Shown: positions 8,363 through 17,244 of the stretch, in pieces
Numbering within the stretch: position 1 is the first letter of the stretch
How the letters are laid out: each line of letters starts with the position of its first letter
Origin: an uncultured Clostridia bacterium
GTDB taxonomy: Bacteria > Bacillota > Clostridia > Oscillospirales > Ruminococcaceae
DNA length: 41,889 nucleotides
Assembly: GCA_947625195.1 (NCBI GenBank)
Contig: CANQNK010000003.1
Location: 1 to 41,889, forward strand
Reading direction: 5' to 3'
Translations under genes and position numbers: made by a program
Notes under the pieces: model-generated
Seen by the model: only the letters and a program-made list of their open reading frames with translations
The model's database searches: none
Told to the model about the DNA's origin: nothing

Positions 8363-9172
8363 CTAATTTATGGGTATTGTGATAAGGTATTCGATCACAT
8401 CGCCCTTTTGTTTTTTAACGGCGTTTGCCTTTACCCCGGCAAGCTTCATCACCTCGACCGCCTTGTTTACGGTATTCAGAAACAACCGCACGTCCTTTAA
8501 AACAGGCGCTCTTTTGACGTATGATTGTCGAATTTTGTCCTTATTCAGAATCGACTTTACAAGCTTGTCCGTACTTTCAACGTTTAGCTTGAAGCGGTTT
8601 ATCCTATCCAGCACGAAGATCCTGTCCTGTTTCTTTTCAAGCTGAACAAGCGCCCTTGCGTGCCGCTCTGAAAGCCCCATCGCGCTAATCAGCTTGCGCT
8701 CGTCCTCAGGCAGGCGCAGAAGCCTTAGCTTGTTCGCAACGGTAGACTGAGCCATTCCCAGCCGCAGAGCCGCGTCTCCCTGCGTCATTCCGTAAATCTG
8801 CACGAGGTTGTTTATCGCCTCCGCCTCTTCAAAAAAGCTCAGGTCAGAGCGATGAATGTTCTCGATCAGCGCCATAAGAGCCGAGTTGCGCTCATTCGTG
8901 TCGAACAGTATGCAAGGCACCGACTGAAATCCAACCATTCTTGCCGCGCGAAGCCTGCGTTCTCCCGATATAAGCTCATAGCCCTCTCCGCGGCGGCGAA
9001 CCGACAGCGGCTGGATTATTCCGTCTCTGGATATGCTCTTTGCCAGTCGGGTAAGGTCGTCGAGATCAAAATTTTTCCTCGGCTGTCCGGGGTTTGGCCT
9101 GATGTTTTTTATCGGTATTTCCAATATCCTGCCAAAGTCAGTCTGACTTTTCTTTGTCTTTATTCCTACCAT
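8363..9172 (-). CDS. noc: Noc-like ParB-family nucleoid occlusion protein
   Basis: This second ParB-family protein has about 269 residues. It shows GIIQP (51–55), GERRLR (70–75), LIENIHRSD (near 102–110) and a helix-turn-helix with MAQSTVANKLRLLRL; that last motif is closer to Noc (GQSTIANKLRLLKL in B. subtilis, from memory) than to Spo0J. The position next to rsmG is that of B. subtilis noc. I chose the ATG at 9172 because AAGGA lies 9 nt upstream; a GTG at 9196 would add eight residues without a good ribosome site. The N-terminus is Lys-rich and lacks an obvious amphipathic membrane-targeting helix. Nucleoid occlusion is inferred from family and position. Confidence 0.85.
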   Translation of the reverse strand: MVGIKTKKSQTDFGRILEIPIKNIRPNPGQPRKNFDLDDLTRLAKSISRDGIIQPLSVRRRGEGYELISGERRLRAARMVGFQSVPCILFDTNERNSALMALIENIHRSDLSFFEEAEAINNLVQIYGMTQGDAALRLGMAQSTVANKLRLLRLPEDERKLISAMGLSERHARALVQLEKKQDRIFVLDRINRFKLNVESTDKLVKSILNKDKIRQSYVKRAPVLKDVRLFLNTVNKAVEVMKLAGVKANAVKKQKGDVIEYLITIPIN

Positions 9173-9303
9173 TTTTGTCTGTCCTTTCTTTTGCACACAA
9201 AAAAGTGCGCTTTTCTCTCTAAATCAAGAATAGCACACCGGGAAAAATATTTCCACATAAAATTTTCTGCCTTTTATGCCAGATTTGCGCACAAAGCGAC
9301 AGT

Positions 9304-10014
9304 TTACAGTGGTTTTTTGGTCATCTGCCCTTTGTTTCGGGGGTATTTTGACGGAGTTTGCGATATTTTTTTGACAACTATCAGCGTTCTCGCGTCTCCG
9401 GACGGCAAGCAGTACCCATAAACCTCCTCAAGACGCCCTCCGAGCGTCCTTATAGCAGTGTATGCCTCCTTTGCCTCCTGCTCGCCCCGGCTTCCCTTAA
9501 GGCTCAGGAAAAATCCGCCTTCTTTCACAAACGGCAGACAATACTCACACAATACCGGCAATGCCGCAACCGCCCGCGCTGTGGCAATGTCATACCTCTC
9601 ACGATATTTAGTGTCTCTGCTCAATTCCTCCGCTCTGCCGTGGATACATTTCGCACCAAACCCAAGATCATCCGAAAGCTGTGTAAGAAAATTCACCCGC
9701 TTTAAAAGCGAATCCAGCAGGGTAGCATCAATATCACTGCGCATAATTTTAAGCGGGCAAGACGGAAAACCAGCTCCGGCTCCGACATCAATAATACTTG
9801 CGCTGTTTTTGATTACAAAATGATAAAACGGCAAAATACTGTCTAAAAAGTGCTTCTCAGCTATATCCTCCGGAGAAGTAAGGGCTGTAAGATTTACCCT
9901 TTCATTATATGAAACGAGCTGCTCGGCATAGCTGTCAAACCTCAAAAACTGCTCATCTGATACTGCTATGCCTGCGCTTTTAAACAGAGAAATAAAGTTT
10001 TGCTTTATAAACAT
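9304..10014 (-). CDS. rsmG: 16S rRNA (guanine-N7) methyltransferase RsmG
   Basis: The 236-residue SAM-dependent methyltransferase (GidB) modifies the conserved guanosine at position 527 of 16S rRNA. The N-terminal part ends in NERVNLTALTSPEDIAEKHFLDS. The SAM motif IIDVGAGAGFPSCPLKI follows, and DIATARAVA supplies the later conserved motif. GAAAGGAT precedes the ATG. It heads the minus-strand rsmG–noc pair, the usual Firmicutes neighbourhood. Loss of RsmG is known to give low-level streptomycin resistance. Confidence 0.95.
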   Translation of the reverse strand: MFIKQNFISLFKSAGIAVSDEQFLRFDSYAEQLVSYNERVNLTALTSPEDIAEKHFLDSILPFYHFVIKNSASIIDVGAGAGFPSCPLKIMRSDIDATLLDSLLKRVNFLTQLSDDLGFGAKCIHGRAEELSRDTKYRERYDIATARAVAALPVLCEYCLPFVKEGGFFLSLKGSRGEQEAKEAYTAIRTLGGRLEEVYGYCLPSGDARTLIVVKKISQTPSKYPRNKGQMTKKPL

Positions 10015-10145
10015 TTTAACATCCTTTCAAAGTATATCCGCAATCTTATGACCTGTGGATGTGCAGCCCCTCATGTCAACAAAACTGTGCAAGTCAATGC
10101 TTCATTGCAAAATCAGCACCTGTGCAATTTCGACAAAATGTGCAC

Positions 10146-10173
10146 TTGAAAAATTTATACTGCGTGGTATAAT
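10146..10173 (+). promoter_or_regulatory. nitroreductase promoter
   Basis: TTGAAA (10146–10151) and TATAAT (10168–10173) are separated by 16 bp, giving a start near 10180 and a leader of about 75 nt. An inverted repeat GTGGTA (10164–10169)/TACCAC (10203–10208) overlaps the -10 box and may be an operator. Confidence 0.55.
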
Positions 10174-10257
10174 ATTACTTAAGGAATTGTTACTTGTAAA
10201 TTGTACCACAGACAACAGTTTTTTTCAAGTTTTATTCAAACCAAAAGGAGAATCACC

Positions 10258-10761
10258 ATGGATTTTTTAGAGTTCTTAAAAGCAAGATACTCCGTTCGCG
10301 GATACACCGACCGTACTGTCGAGGACGACAAGCTTGCCGCAATTTTAGAGGCGGGAAGATTTGCCCCCACAGCCGCTAACCTTCAGCCGCAATCTGTAAT
10401 TGCCGTCAAAAGCAAGGAAGGACTCGCAAAAGTATCACAAGCGGCTAACATTTACGGGGCGCCTCTGGCAATCATAGTCTGCGCCGACAAAACAAAGGCT
10501 TGGAAACGCCCTTACGACGGCAAGATAACCACTGACATCGACGCATCTATCGTCACCGACCATATGATGCTCGAGGCCGCAAGCCTCAAGCTTGGCAGCG
10601 TGTGGATATGTCACTTTAAGCCGGATGTGCTCAGAAACAATTTTGATATTCCCGAAAACCTAGAGCCTGTAAACATCCTCGCAGTGGGGTATATGGACGA
10701 TTCCGTGCCGCTGAGGGAAAAATCAAGAAAGGCTCTGGAAGAGACTACGATGATAGTTTAA
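10258..10761 (+). CDS. nitroreductase family flavoprotein
   Basis: A 167-residue FMN-dependent nitroreductase-like protein. The N-terminal FLEFLKARYSVRGY and the following GRFAPTAANLQPQ are the usual FMN-contacting segments (Arg/Ser near residues 8–12, Pro-Thr-Ala-Ala-Asn near 39–43), and VNILAVGYMDD lies near the C-terminus. It is short compared with 190–220 residues for many members but complete. The ATG is preceded by AAAGGAG at good spacing; an upstream in-frame ATG at 10201 lacks a site. The gene stands alone with its own promoter and a shared terminator. Substrate unknown. Confidence 0.9.
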   Translation: MDFLEFLKARYSVRGYTDRTVEDDKLAAILEAGRFAPTAANLQPQSVIAVKSKEGLAKVSQAANIYGAPLAIIVCADKTKAWKRPYDGKITTDIDASIVTDHMMLEAASLKLGSVWICHFKPDVLRNNFDIPENLEPVNILAVGYMDDSVPLREKSRKALEETTMIV

Positions 10762-10840
10762 AATCTCTGTCACATTGTAAACGCGTTCAGACGCATTGCG
10801 CCGAAGGTCTATAAACATTGGCGTGCTCAATAATACAACA

Positions 10841-10868
10841 AAAAAGCGGGCAAAATGTCCGCTTTTTT
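10841..10868. terminator. bidirectional terminator between nitroreductase and mnmG
   Basis: AGCGGGCA and TGTCCGCT form an 8-bp stem (one G–T) around a 3-nt loop, flanked by A-run and T-run. It can therefore serve both converging genes. Confidence 0.85.
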
Positions 10869-13451
10869 CTATTCCAAACCGCTGAGCCATATCAGAAGCA
10901 CCGATATGTCCGCCGGGTTTACTCCGGAAATGCGGCTGGCCTGTCCTAAGTTTGCCGGCCGTATCCGGTTAAGCTTTTCCGAAGCCTCAAGCCGTAGTCC
11001 CCGTATTTCTGAGTAGTCGGTATCCTTCGGGAGCGGCTTGCTTTCAAGCTTTCTCATACTCTCGATCTGCTCAAGCTGTATTTTTATATATCCCTCGTAC
11101 TTGACGGAAAGCTCAACCTGCTCCCTTACGTCATCCGGCAGGTCGGGTCTGTTATCGTCAAACGGCGCAAGTCCGTCGTATGTAAGCTGCGGCCGACGGA
11201 TAAGCTGGCTCAGCTTTGCTCCGCTTGACAACGGCTCTGTTCCCTGCGAGATAAGATATTTGTTTACCCGCTCAGGAGATATGCTGACGGAGCTTATTCG
11301 CTTTATCTCGCGCTCTATCAGCCTTCGCTTTTCCTCAAGCGCATCGTAGCGTTCCTTGCCGATAAGCCCTATCTCATACCCCAGCGGCGTCAGGCGAAGA
11401 TCGGCGTTGTCCTGCCTCAGAACAAGACGGTATTCGCTTCTGGATGTGAGCATCCGGTAAGGATCGGTACAGCCCTTTGTAACAAGATCGTCAATCAGCG
11501 TTCCTATATACGAGCTTGCACGGTCAAGCGTTATAAGCGGCTTTCCCTGAGTAAGCCTTGCCGCGTTTATTCCCGCGATAAGCCCCTGCGCCGCAGCCTC
11601 CTCATAGCCAGACGTGCCGTTGAACTGTCCCGCTCCGAACAGTCCCTTTACCTCCTTAAACTCAAGCGTTGCGTAAAGCTCGGTCGGGTCACAGCAATCG
11701 TACTCTATCGCATACGCGTTTCTCATTATCTCGACCCTCTCAAGCCCCTTTATCGTGCGAAGAAATTTTAGCTGTACCTCCTCCGGCAGCGACGAGGACA
11801 TTCCCTGAAGGTAAAATTCGTCTGTGTCAAGACCCATAGGCTCGATAAAAAGCTGATGGCGGCTCCTGTCAGAAAAGCGCACTATCTTGTCCTCGATAGA
11901 CGGACAGTAGCGAGGCCCTACACCCTCTATCTGGCCGCCGTACATCGCCGAACGCTTTATGTTTTCAAGTATTACCCTGTGCGTCTGCTCATTTGTATAT
12001 CCGATATAGCAGGGCAGGGTGTTTTTCAAATCGCCCGTTGTCGAAAACGAAAACGGCGTTATCTTTTCGTCGCCCTCCTGCCGCTCCAGCAGCTCAAAGT
12101 CAATGGAGCGGCGGTGAACCCTGGCCGGGGTTCCCGTCTTGAACCGGCGAAGGGTTACTCCCAACTCCTTTAAGCTGGACGACAGAAAATTTGCCGGCAG
12201 AGTGTGATCCGGCCCGCTCTCGTACGACGCTTCCCCTACGAATATCTTGCCCTTTAAATACGTTCCCGAACAGACGATAACCGCCTTTGCGCCATATTCG
12301 CTTCCTGTGCGTGTGCGTACTCCGCAGACAGTTTTGCCTGTATGCAAAAGCTCGGTGACTTCTCCCTGCTTAAGCTCAAGATTTTTCTCTCCCTCGACCG
12401 TCTTTTTCATATAGCTGTGATACTTTACCCTGTCTGACTGAACCCTGAGGGAGTGTACCGCAGGACCTTTTCCTCTGTTTAACATCCGGCTTTGCAGAAA
12501 GGTCGCATCAGCCGCCTTGCCCATCTCTCCGCCGAGCGCGTCTATCTCCCGCACGAGATGACCCTTTGCCGTTCCGCCTATCGACGGGTTGCACGGCATA
12601 TTCGCCACAGCGTCAAGCGTGAGCGTGAAAAGTGCGGTTTTTGCTCCTAGCCGGGCTGCGGCAAGAGCTGCCTCACATCCCGCGTGACCAGCGCCTATTA
12701 CTATTATATCGTAGTTTTCAAGCATTTTTTGTTCCTCCGAAAATGTTCGTTTCAGCGAGATATCCGCCGATTTCTCCTGACGATTTCTCATTCTTCTCCA
12801 GTTAAAAAAGCCGTATATGTCGTTTGCCAGAAACATTGCAAAGCAGACGATCATCGGCAGATAGGATATATCCTCAACAGTCGCCAGCGACCACAGAACT
12901 ATCAGCACAAGGTCGTTTGCCGCATATGCAAGAGCGTAAAAAGGACTTCTCATAAACGTAAGCGACGACGCAAGAAAGCTTGTCGCTACCGAAAATGTGC
13001 TGACCAAAAGATTTGCATTGCCGAGCGCTTTCAGAATAAAGTAAAATACTGCCGAAACCGCCGCGGTAAGCCCGCACAAAATCGTAAAGCTTTTTTTCGA
13101 CAATCGGTTTACCAGTACCTCGGCAGACTTTTCATACGGGTTTTTTATCCACGAAATTATTGCAAGTACGGCGATCGGCGCCGTCATACAAATATAGGTT
13201 ATCATCTCTCCGTAATAACGAAACCAAAAGGATATTATTCCGTAAAAAACCGCGAACACAACCGTCAGCACCTGTCCGAGCACATAGCCCTTCGCTACGA
13301 ATATAAGCGCCGTTACGCCTATCAAAGACGCTATCAGCGTAAGGTAATCCTCCGACGACAGCAAAAACGATACTCCAACCGTTACCACCGAAAACAGCCA
13401 CAGGAATATCTCAAATTTAGTGAGCGCCCTGAACGAACCGCGAAGCTTCAT
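10869..13451 (-). CDS. mnmG: PnuC-type transporter in frame with tRNA-modification enzyme MnmG
   Basis: One uninterrupted frame of 860 codons encodes two proteins normally separate. Residues 1–225 are a PnuC-family nicotinamide riboside transporter with about seven membrane spans and the C-terminal signature [13 protein letters not shown]. After a hydrophilic stretch, residues 243–860 are a full-length MnmG (GidA, 618 residues; FAD motif [17 protein letters not shown]), which with MnmE installs the cmnm5 group on wobble uridine of tRNAs. The MnmG ATG at 12725 has its own strong ribosome site, so MnmG is probably also or only made separately. The chosen pnuC start (13451) follows TGGAGG; a start at 13490 lacks one. 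It may be a true fusion, a lost stop codon, or a sequencing error near residue 230. Confidence 0.85.
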   Translation of the reverse strand: MKLRGSFRALTKFEIFLWLFSVVTVGVSFLLSSEDYLTLIASLIGVTALIFVAKGYVLGQVLTVVFAVFYGIISFWFRYYGEMITYICMTAPIAVLAIISWIKNPYEKSAEVLVNRLSKKSFTILCGLTAAVSAVFYFILKALGNANLLVSTFSVATSFLASSLTFMRSPFYALAYAANDLVLIVLWSLATVEDISYLPMIVCFAMFLANDIYGFFNWRRMRNRQEKSADISLKRTFSEEQKMLENYDIIVIGAGHAGCEAALAAARLGAKTALFTLTLDAVANMPCNPSIGGTAKGHLVREIDALGGEMGKAADATFLQSRMLNRGKGPAVHSLRVQSDRVKYHSYMKKTVEGEKNLELKQGEVTELLHTGKTVCGVRTRTGSEYGAKAVIVCSGTYLKGKIFVGEASYESGPDHTLPANFLSSSLKELGVTLRRFKTGTPARVHRRSIDFELLERQEGDEKITPFSFSTTGDLKNTLPCYIGYTNEQTHRVILENIKRSAMYGGQIEGVGPRYCPSIEDKIVRFSDRSRHQLFIEPMGLDTDEFYLQGMSSSLPEEVQLKFLRTIKGLERVEIMRNAYAIEYDCCDPTELYATLEFKEVKGLFGAGQFNGTSGYEEAAAQGLIAGINAARLTQGKPLITLDRASSYIGTLIDDLVTKGCTDPYRMLTSRSEYRLVLRQDNADLRLTPLGYEIGLIGKERYDALEEKRRLIEREIKRISSVSISPERVNKYLISQGTEPLSSGAKLSQLIRRPQLTYDGLAPFDDNRPDLPDDVREQVELSVKYEGYIKIQLEQIESMRKLESKPLPKDTDYSEIRGLRLEASEKLNRIRPANLGQASRISGVNPADISVLLIWLSGLE
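12723..12738 (-). promoter_or_regulatory. internal ribosome binding site and ATG of mnmG
   Basis: GGAGG (12734–12738, minus) lies 8 nt before the ATG at 12725, within the reading frame coming from pnuC. From this ATG the protein begins [16 protein letters not shown], a normal MnmG N-terminus. This supports independent initiation of mnmG (10869–12725) inside the longer frame. Confidence 0.75.
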
Positions 13452-13532
13452 ATTGCCCCTCCAAAAAAAATAAGCACCCTGCATACACATCTTCTTTCGC
13501 CTTGCGATGTGCGCGAATGCTTTTGCTTTTTT

Positions 13533-13561
13533 ATATTACCACAGCCGTGCCGAAAAATCAA
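13533..13561 (-). promoter_or_regulatory. candidate promoter of pnuC-mnmG
   Basis: On the minus strand TTGATT (13556–13561) and TAATAT (13533–13538) are separated by 17 bp, about 80 bp upstream of the pnuC start. No NAD-related operator was recognised. Confidence 0.45.
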
Positions 13562-13577
13562 GTGTCTTATCGGCAGA

Positions 13578-14309
13578 TTATCTGTCTGCCGTTATTCCTG
13601 TTACACCTTTTATATCCTCTATAAAATCGCGGCGGCATCCTCTGGACATCGGAATGACACTGCCGTTTTTTAAAACTATATGATCCCCTTCAATTGATTT
13701 TACACAATACGCGTTTATCAGATAACTTGCGTGCGGACATAAAAAATAGTCCGGCAATGCCCCCTTTATTCTTCTTATCTGTCCGTATGTGCATATGTCT
13801 TCCTTTTCTGTGACAAAGTATATCCTGCGCTTCTGACTGCGTATCATTATTATGTCTGACGTTCGATAAAACACATACTTTCTGCGAGTTGAAAGCATTA
13901 TTATCCTGCGCCTTTTGTTTTTTGCCTCCTTAAGCCGTATCAATACCGCTTTCAGCACTTCCTTTTCCACCGGCTTTGCCAGTACGGCAAACGGCCTGAG
14001 CTCACAACTGCTTAAAAATAACCTTTCAAGCTTCTTGACGGTACATGCGGATACCAAAAATATTATTTCTATTCCTTTAAAACGCTCCGCAATCACCGAC
14101 GCCAGAGATATTACATTGTTGTTTTCGGCATCGGCGCAAATAATTGCGGCGTCTATAACCGTGTCATCTGCATATAAGCAGTCGAAAAAACGCTCTTCAT
14201 CACAAAAGGGCTGATAATGTACCGACTCAGATATATCGCTTAATATTTCTCTGAGCCCGACTAGAAAATCCGGATCTTCATCCAGCGCAATTATGCTTAA
14301 CTGCTCCAT
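13578..14309 (-). CDS. LytTR-family response regulator
   Basis: The 243-residue protein has an N-terminal receiver-like domain (about 1–125) and a C-terminal LytTR DNA-binding domain (about 135–240). The receiver keeps the acidic patch (LDEDPD, 9–14), a candidate phospho-acceptor Asp60 in IICADAENN and Lys112 in AKP, although the usual hydrophobic-D-x-x-M context is altered. The LytTR part shows YVFYRTSDIIMIRSQKRR, then YLINAYCVKSIEGDHIVLKNG and a final PMSRGCRRDF, much like AgrA/VirR-type regulators. No histidine kinase lies beside it, so it is an orphan here. AAAGGAG precedes the ATG. Targets are unknown. Confidence 0.85.
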   Translation of the reverse strand: MEQLSIIALDEDPDFLVGLREILSDISESVHYQPFCDEERFFDCLYADDTVIDAAIICADAENNNVISLASVIAERFKGIEIIFLVSACTVKKLERLFLSSCELRPFAVLAKPVEKEVLKAVLIRLKEAKNKRRRIIMLSTRRKYVFYRTSDIIMIRSQKRRIYFVTEKEDICTYGQIRRIKGALPDYFLCPHASYLINAYCVKSIEGDHIVLKNGSVIPMSRGCRRDFIEDIKGVTGITADR

Positions 14310-14527
14310 CCTTTACAACTCCTTTCAAAATTACACGTATTTATTCTAACACAAAAGAAAGAACAAACTTTCGATAAAAATTGATAAAATTGTAAATACA
14401 AATGCAAAATATTACATAAATATGCTGGATATCACAAATAAAGTGATTTTATATCGCGCGCAGACCTATAAACTATTGGAAACCGGTTTTACTCTTATAT
14501 GTTAAGATGATCATATTTTTGGCCGAA

Positions 14528-15034
14528 TTATTCCTGCGAAGCGGCTGGCATTGATGCTTCTTCAGATGTAGGTACAATAATCTCTCCGGACTCTGAAAAG
14601 TCACAGTTGTCAAGCCATAATCCGTCAAGCTCTTCTGACTGATTATAGACAAGAGTTACCACAATACCCTTTTGTTCATATTCAAGAGCCGACGTTACGA
14701 TGGTGTAGTCCTCCTGTTCTGTTACGGAAACAAAATGATACTCTTTATAGTCTCCCGTATCTTCGGCTGCCTTTTCCCACGCGGAGATAAGCCCGCTCTT
14801 ATTCAGCTGTGTACGCATATTTTCCGAGAACAGACTGTAGACTGCCTCAAAATCGCCTTCCGACATCGAAAGACAAAGATTTCTCGAAAGCTCCTTTACC
14901 TCATCAATCTGCGATATTGAAGAACTCACAGACGGTCTGGTTTCTGACGAGTCCTTGCTGCTTTCATCGGCGCAAGCGCACAGCAGACACATAATACCCG
15001 CCGCTAAAATAAATGCAAATAACCTCTTTTTCAT
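14528..15034 (-). CDS. lipoprotein with DUF3887-like domain
   Basis: The 168-residue exported lipoprotein begins MKKRLFAFILAAG; the lipobox LCAC puts the lipidated Cys at residue 21. An acidic Ser-rich spacer and a C-terminal domain of about 110 residues follow (LSRNLCLSMSEGDFEAVYSLF to LWLDNCDFS). That pattern resembles DUF3887 domains and matches the effector half of the adjacent MerR protein. I chose the ATG at 15034, about 7 nt after GAGAGGTG; a GTG at 15043 overlaps the merR stop. It lies directly downstream of the MerR gene and is surely co-transcribed. Role unknown; membrane-surface sensing or ligand binding is a guess. Confidence 0.75.
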   Translation of the reverse strand: MKKRLFAFILAAGIMCLLCACADESSKDSSETRPSVSSSISQIDEVKELSRNLCLSMSEGDFEAVYSLFSENMRTQLNKSGLISAWEKAAEDTGDYKEYHFVSVTEQEDYTIVTSALEYEQKGIVVTLVYNQSEELDGLWLDNCDFSESGEIIVPTSEEASMPAASQE

Positions 15035-15039
15035 TTTTT

Positions 15040-15738
15040 TCACCTCTCAAAATAATTAAACCACAGTCCGGAAATTTCTCCGCCGTTAAAAACGTATTTT
15101 ACGGAAATACCCGTTTTTTCAAAAATAAGATAATAAGTAATAACATTTTCCTCGCAATCGGTTCTCAATACGCTCTCGTAGCTTCCGCATCCGCTTATTG
15201 TGTCGTTCCAGACCGTCTTAAGCACACCCGGAGGAAGATACTCCTTCATTTTTTTACTAAAACGTTTATAAAGATATTCCGTATTGTCGGCAAGAAGGCT
15301 TTCTGTACATCTTCCGGCTTCAGCGATCATCTCCGTACTATGATTTGAAAACACAGTTTTCACCGATACTTCAAAGATATTTCCGCCCTTTTCGGCAACG
15401 GTCATCACCTCCTCAAGAAGCCGCAGCTGCGAACGCAGGGTGTCCATTCGCGCAAACAGCATATTCCGATTTTCCTTTAGCACCATTGCCGCTTTTTCGC
15501 CTTTGACTACGATCCGTCCGACATCCTCAAGTGACAGCGAAAGGGAACGTAAAAGCAAAACCTTTCGCGCTTTCTCTATGTTCTCTTCGTCGAACTGCCG
15601 CGGTGCGTTTTTGCCCGTTCGCACACTTTTTAAAAAACCCAGCTGCTCATAATACCTAAGCGTTCTTGATGTTGTTCCTAATATCCGACACACCTCCGCC
15701 ATTGGCTTTAGTCTTTCCGTATCATCACCCCCCTGCAA
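15040..15738 (-). CDS. MerR-family regulator with DUF3887-like effector domain
   Basis: A 232-residue transcription factor. Residues 10–80 form a MerR winged helix-turn-helix (EVCRILGTTSRTLRYYEQLGFL), then a dimerisation helix (about 85–125). The C-terminal domain of about 100 residues (ESLLADNTEYLYKRFSKKMKE to GEISGLWFNYF) resembles that of the downstream lipoprotein. The start is uncertain: TTG at 15738 is nearly at the predicted transcript start, and the next in-frame start is the ATG at 15702, which would cut into the first strand of the HTH. The promoter is of MerR type with a palindrome in a 19-bp spacer, so autoregulation is likely. Confidence 0.8.
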   Translation of the reverse strand: MQGGDDTERLKPMAEVCRILGTTSRTLRYYEQLGFLKSVRTGKNAPRQFDEENIEKARKVLLLRSLSLSLEDVGRIVVKGEKAAMVLKENRNMLFARMDTLRSQLRLLEEVMTVAEKGGNIFEVSVKTVFSNHSTEMIAEAGRCTESLLADNTEYLYKRFSKKMKEYLPPGVLKTVWNDTISGCGSYESVLRTDCEENVITYYLIFEKTGISVKYVFNGGEISGLWFNYFER

Positions 15739-15742
15739 TCTT

Positions 15743-15773
15743 ATTATATCACTTGACGCCGCGTCAATGTCAA
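15743..15773 (-). promoter_or_regulatory. MerR-type promoter with operator palindrome
   Basis: On the minus strand TTGACA (15768–15773) and TATAAT (15743–15748) are separated by 19 bp, the long spacing typical of MerR-activated promoters. The spacer contains the perfect inverted repeat TTGACGC-C-GCGTCAA (15753–15767). MerR-family proteins act by distorting exactly such spacers. Confidence 0.85.
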
Positions 15774-15788
15774 CAGGTTTTTTCTTAT

Positions 15789-15810
15789 AAAAAAACCGCT
15801 GCTATGCGGC
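15789..15810 (-). terminator. mnmE terminator
   Basis: On the minus strand CCGC-ATAGCA-GCGG is followed by a T7 run, 28 bp beyond the mnmE stop. Confidence 0.7.
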
Positions 15811-15837
15811 TTTTATTTTTCATTCTGCTATCAATTT

Positions 15838-17193
15838 TTACTTGCCTACGCAAAAGCGTGAAAACACCTCGTTTATGACCGCATCGCTTGTCCTTTCTCC
15901 GGTAAGCTCTAAAAGCGGGGATAGTGCTCCGTCAACCGCCGCAGTTACCGCATCAAGCGTTTCGCCTGCGTTGAACGCGTCAAGCGCCGTCTCAAGAGAG
16001 GCGCGGGCGCGGCTTGCACAGCTTTTTTGACGCTGGGACGCAAAAACCGTCTCCTGTGAGGAAAAAGCATCAACGCAAAGCAGCTTTTCTATCGCAGACT
16101 TAAGCGCGTCCTCACCCGTTTTTTCCCTGGCGGAAACTTCCACAGATAAAAAACCTTCAAAACCTTTATTGTCAAGCTTTTTTTCAAGATCGATCTTGTT
16201 GAGCACCACAATCGTGTTTTTCGGCGAAAGCGAGGATAAAAGCTCCTTATCGCTGTCAGAAAGCTTTCTTGAAATATCAAAAACCGCAAGCACCAGACGC
16301 GCAGATGAAAGTGTTTTTTTCGACAGTGAAACACCTATCTTCTCAACCGTATCGCTTGTTTCTCTCAGCCCCGCGGTGTCACACAGGCGCAAAACTACGT
16401 CTCCCACACGGGCGGATTCCTCAATAACGTCACGGGTGGTTCCCTCTATGTTGGTTACAATAGAGCGCTCAAAGCCCAGCAGCATATTCATTACCGATGA
16501 CTTTCCCACATTCGGTGAGCCGACGATCGCCGTAAGAACGCCCTTTCGGAAAATCAGTCCGTCATCATAGCTTTTCATAAGCGCTGTAAGCTTGTCTATG
16601 CAGCCGCCAAGCGTGAGCCTTATGCTCTGCTCGTCCACCGCGGGTATGTCGTCCTCCGGGTAATCGATCCACGCCGCCAGAGATCCCAAAAGCGAGACAA
16701 GCCGGTTTTTTACATCCGTTATCCTCTTGAAAACCGCGCCCTCACGCATATTGTTCGCACTTATCAGCGCCCGCTCTCCTTCTGAAGAGATGATGTCCAT
16801 TACCGCCTCCGCCTGCGTAAGCGTAAGCTTTCCGTTTAATACCGCACGCTTTGTAAATTCACCCGGCTGCGCCGGCTCTGCTCCCGTGCTGATAATAAGC
16901 CCCAATATTCTTTTGGTCACGTACGCTCCGCCGTGACAGGATATCTCCACCGTGTCCTCTCCCGTGTAGCTTTTTGGTGCCCGAAAGACGGTTAAAAGCA
17001 CATCGTCAAGAATTTTCTCTCCGTCCGTTATTCTGCCGTAAGCACAGGTATGGCCATTCATCTCGCTGACCTTTTTATTTGAAAATGCCCTGAAAACCTT
17101 ATCGGCGATAATAATCGCCTTGTCACCGCTCATTCTTATTAACGATATCGCCCCCGACAACAGCGGAGTTGATATTGCGCATATTGTGTTCAT
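15838..17193 (-). CDS. mnmE: tRNA modification GTPase MnmE
   Basis: The 451-residue GTPase is partner of MnmG in wobble-uridine modification. It has an N-terminal tetrahydrofolate-binding domain (about 1–118), a helical domain, and an inserted G domain with P-loop GSPNVGKSS (225–233), DTAGLRET and NKIDL. The C-terminal FSRFCVGK carries the catalytic-type Cys449. Length matches the family. CGGAGGAA precedes the ATG. It belongs to the rpmH-side minus-strand cluster but is separated from jag by a terminator hairpin. Confidence 0.97.
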   Translation of the reverse strand: MNTICAISTPLLSGAISLIRMSGDKAIIIADKVFRAFSNKKVSEMNGHTCAYGRITDGEKILDDVLLTVFRAPKSYTGEDTVEISCHGGAYVTKRILGLIISTGAEPAQPGEFTKRAVLNGKLTLTQAEAVMDIISSEGERALISANNMREGAVFKRITDVKNRLVSLLGSLAAWIDYPEDDIPAVDEQSIRLTLGGCIDKLTALMKSYDDGLIFRKGVLTAIVGSPNVGKSSVMNMLLGFERSIVTNIEGTTRDVIEESARVGDVVLRLCDTAGLRETSDTVEKIGVSLSKKTLSSARLVLAVFDISRKLSDSDKELLSSLSPKNTIVVLNKIDLEKKLDNKGFEGFLSVEVSAREKTGEDALKSAIEKLLCVDAFSSQETVFASQRQKSCASRARASLETALDAFNAGETLDAVTAAVDGALSPLLELTGERTSDAVINEVFSRFCVGK

Positions 17194-17217
17194 AATTCCT
17201 CCGAATGCTTTACAATC

Positions 17218-17243
17218 AAAAAAGCGGCGTTGCGCCGCTTTTT
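17218..17243. terminator. terminator after jag
   Basis: AGCGGCG-TTG-CGCCGCT is a 7-bp perfect stem flanked by A and T runs. It immediately follows the jag stop codon, so the jag–mnmE readthrough is probably attenuated here. Confidence 0.75.
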
Positions 17244-17244
17244 A

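Noticed and set aside
10060..10075. TGTGGATGT near rsmG as a DnaA box
   Set aside because: An isolated imperfect match far from the origin candidate; not distinguishable from chance.
12684..13673. 329-codon plus-strand frame
   Set aside because: It is antisense to the pnuC part, very Arg/Tyr/Lys-rich, with no ribosome site or recognisable fold.
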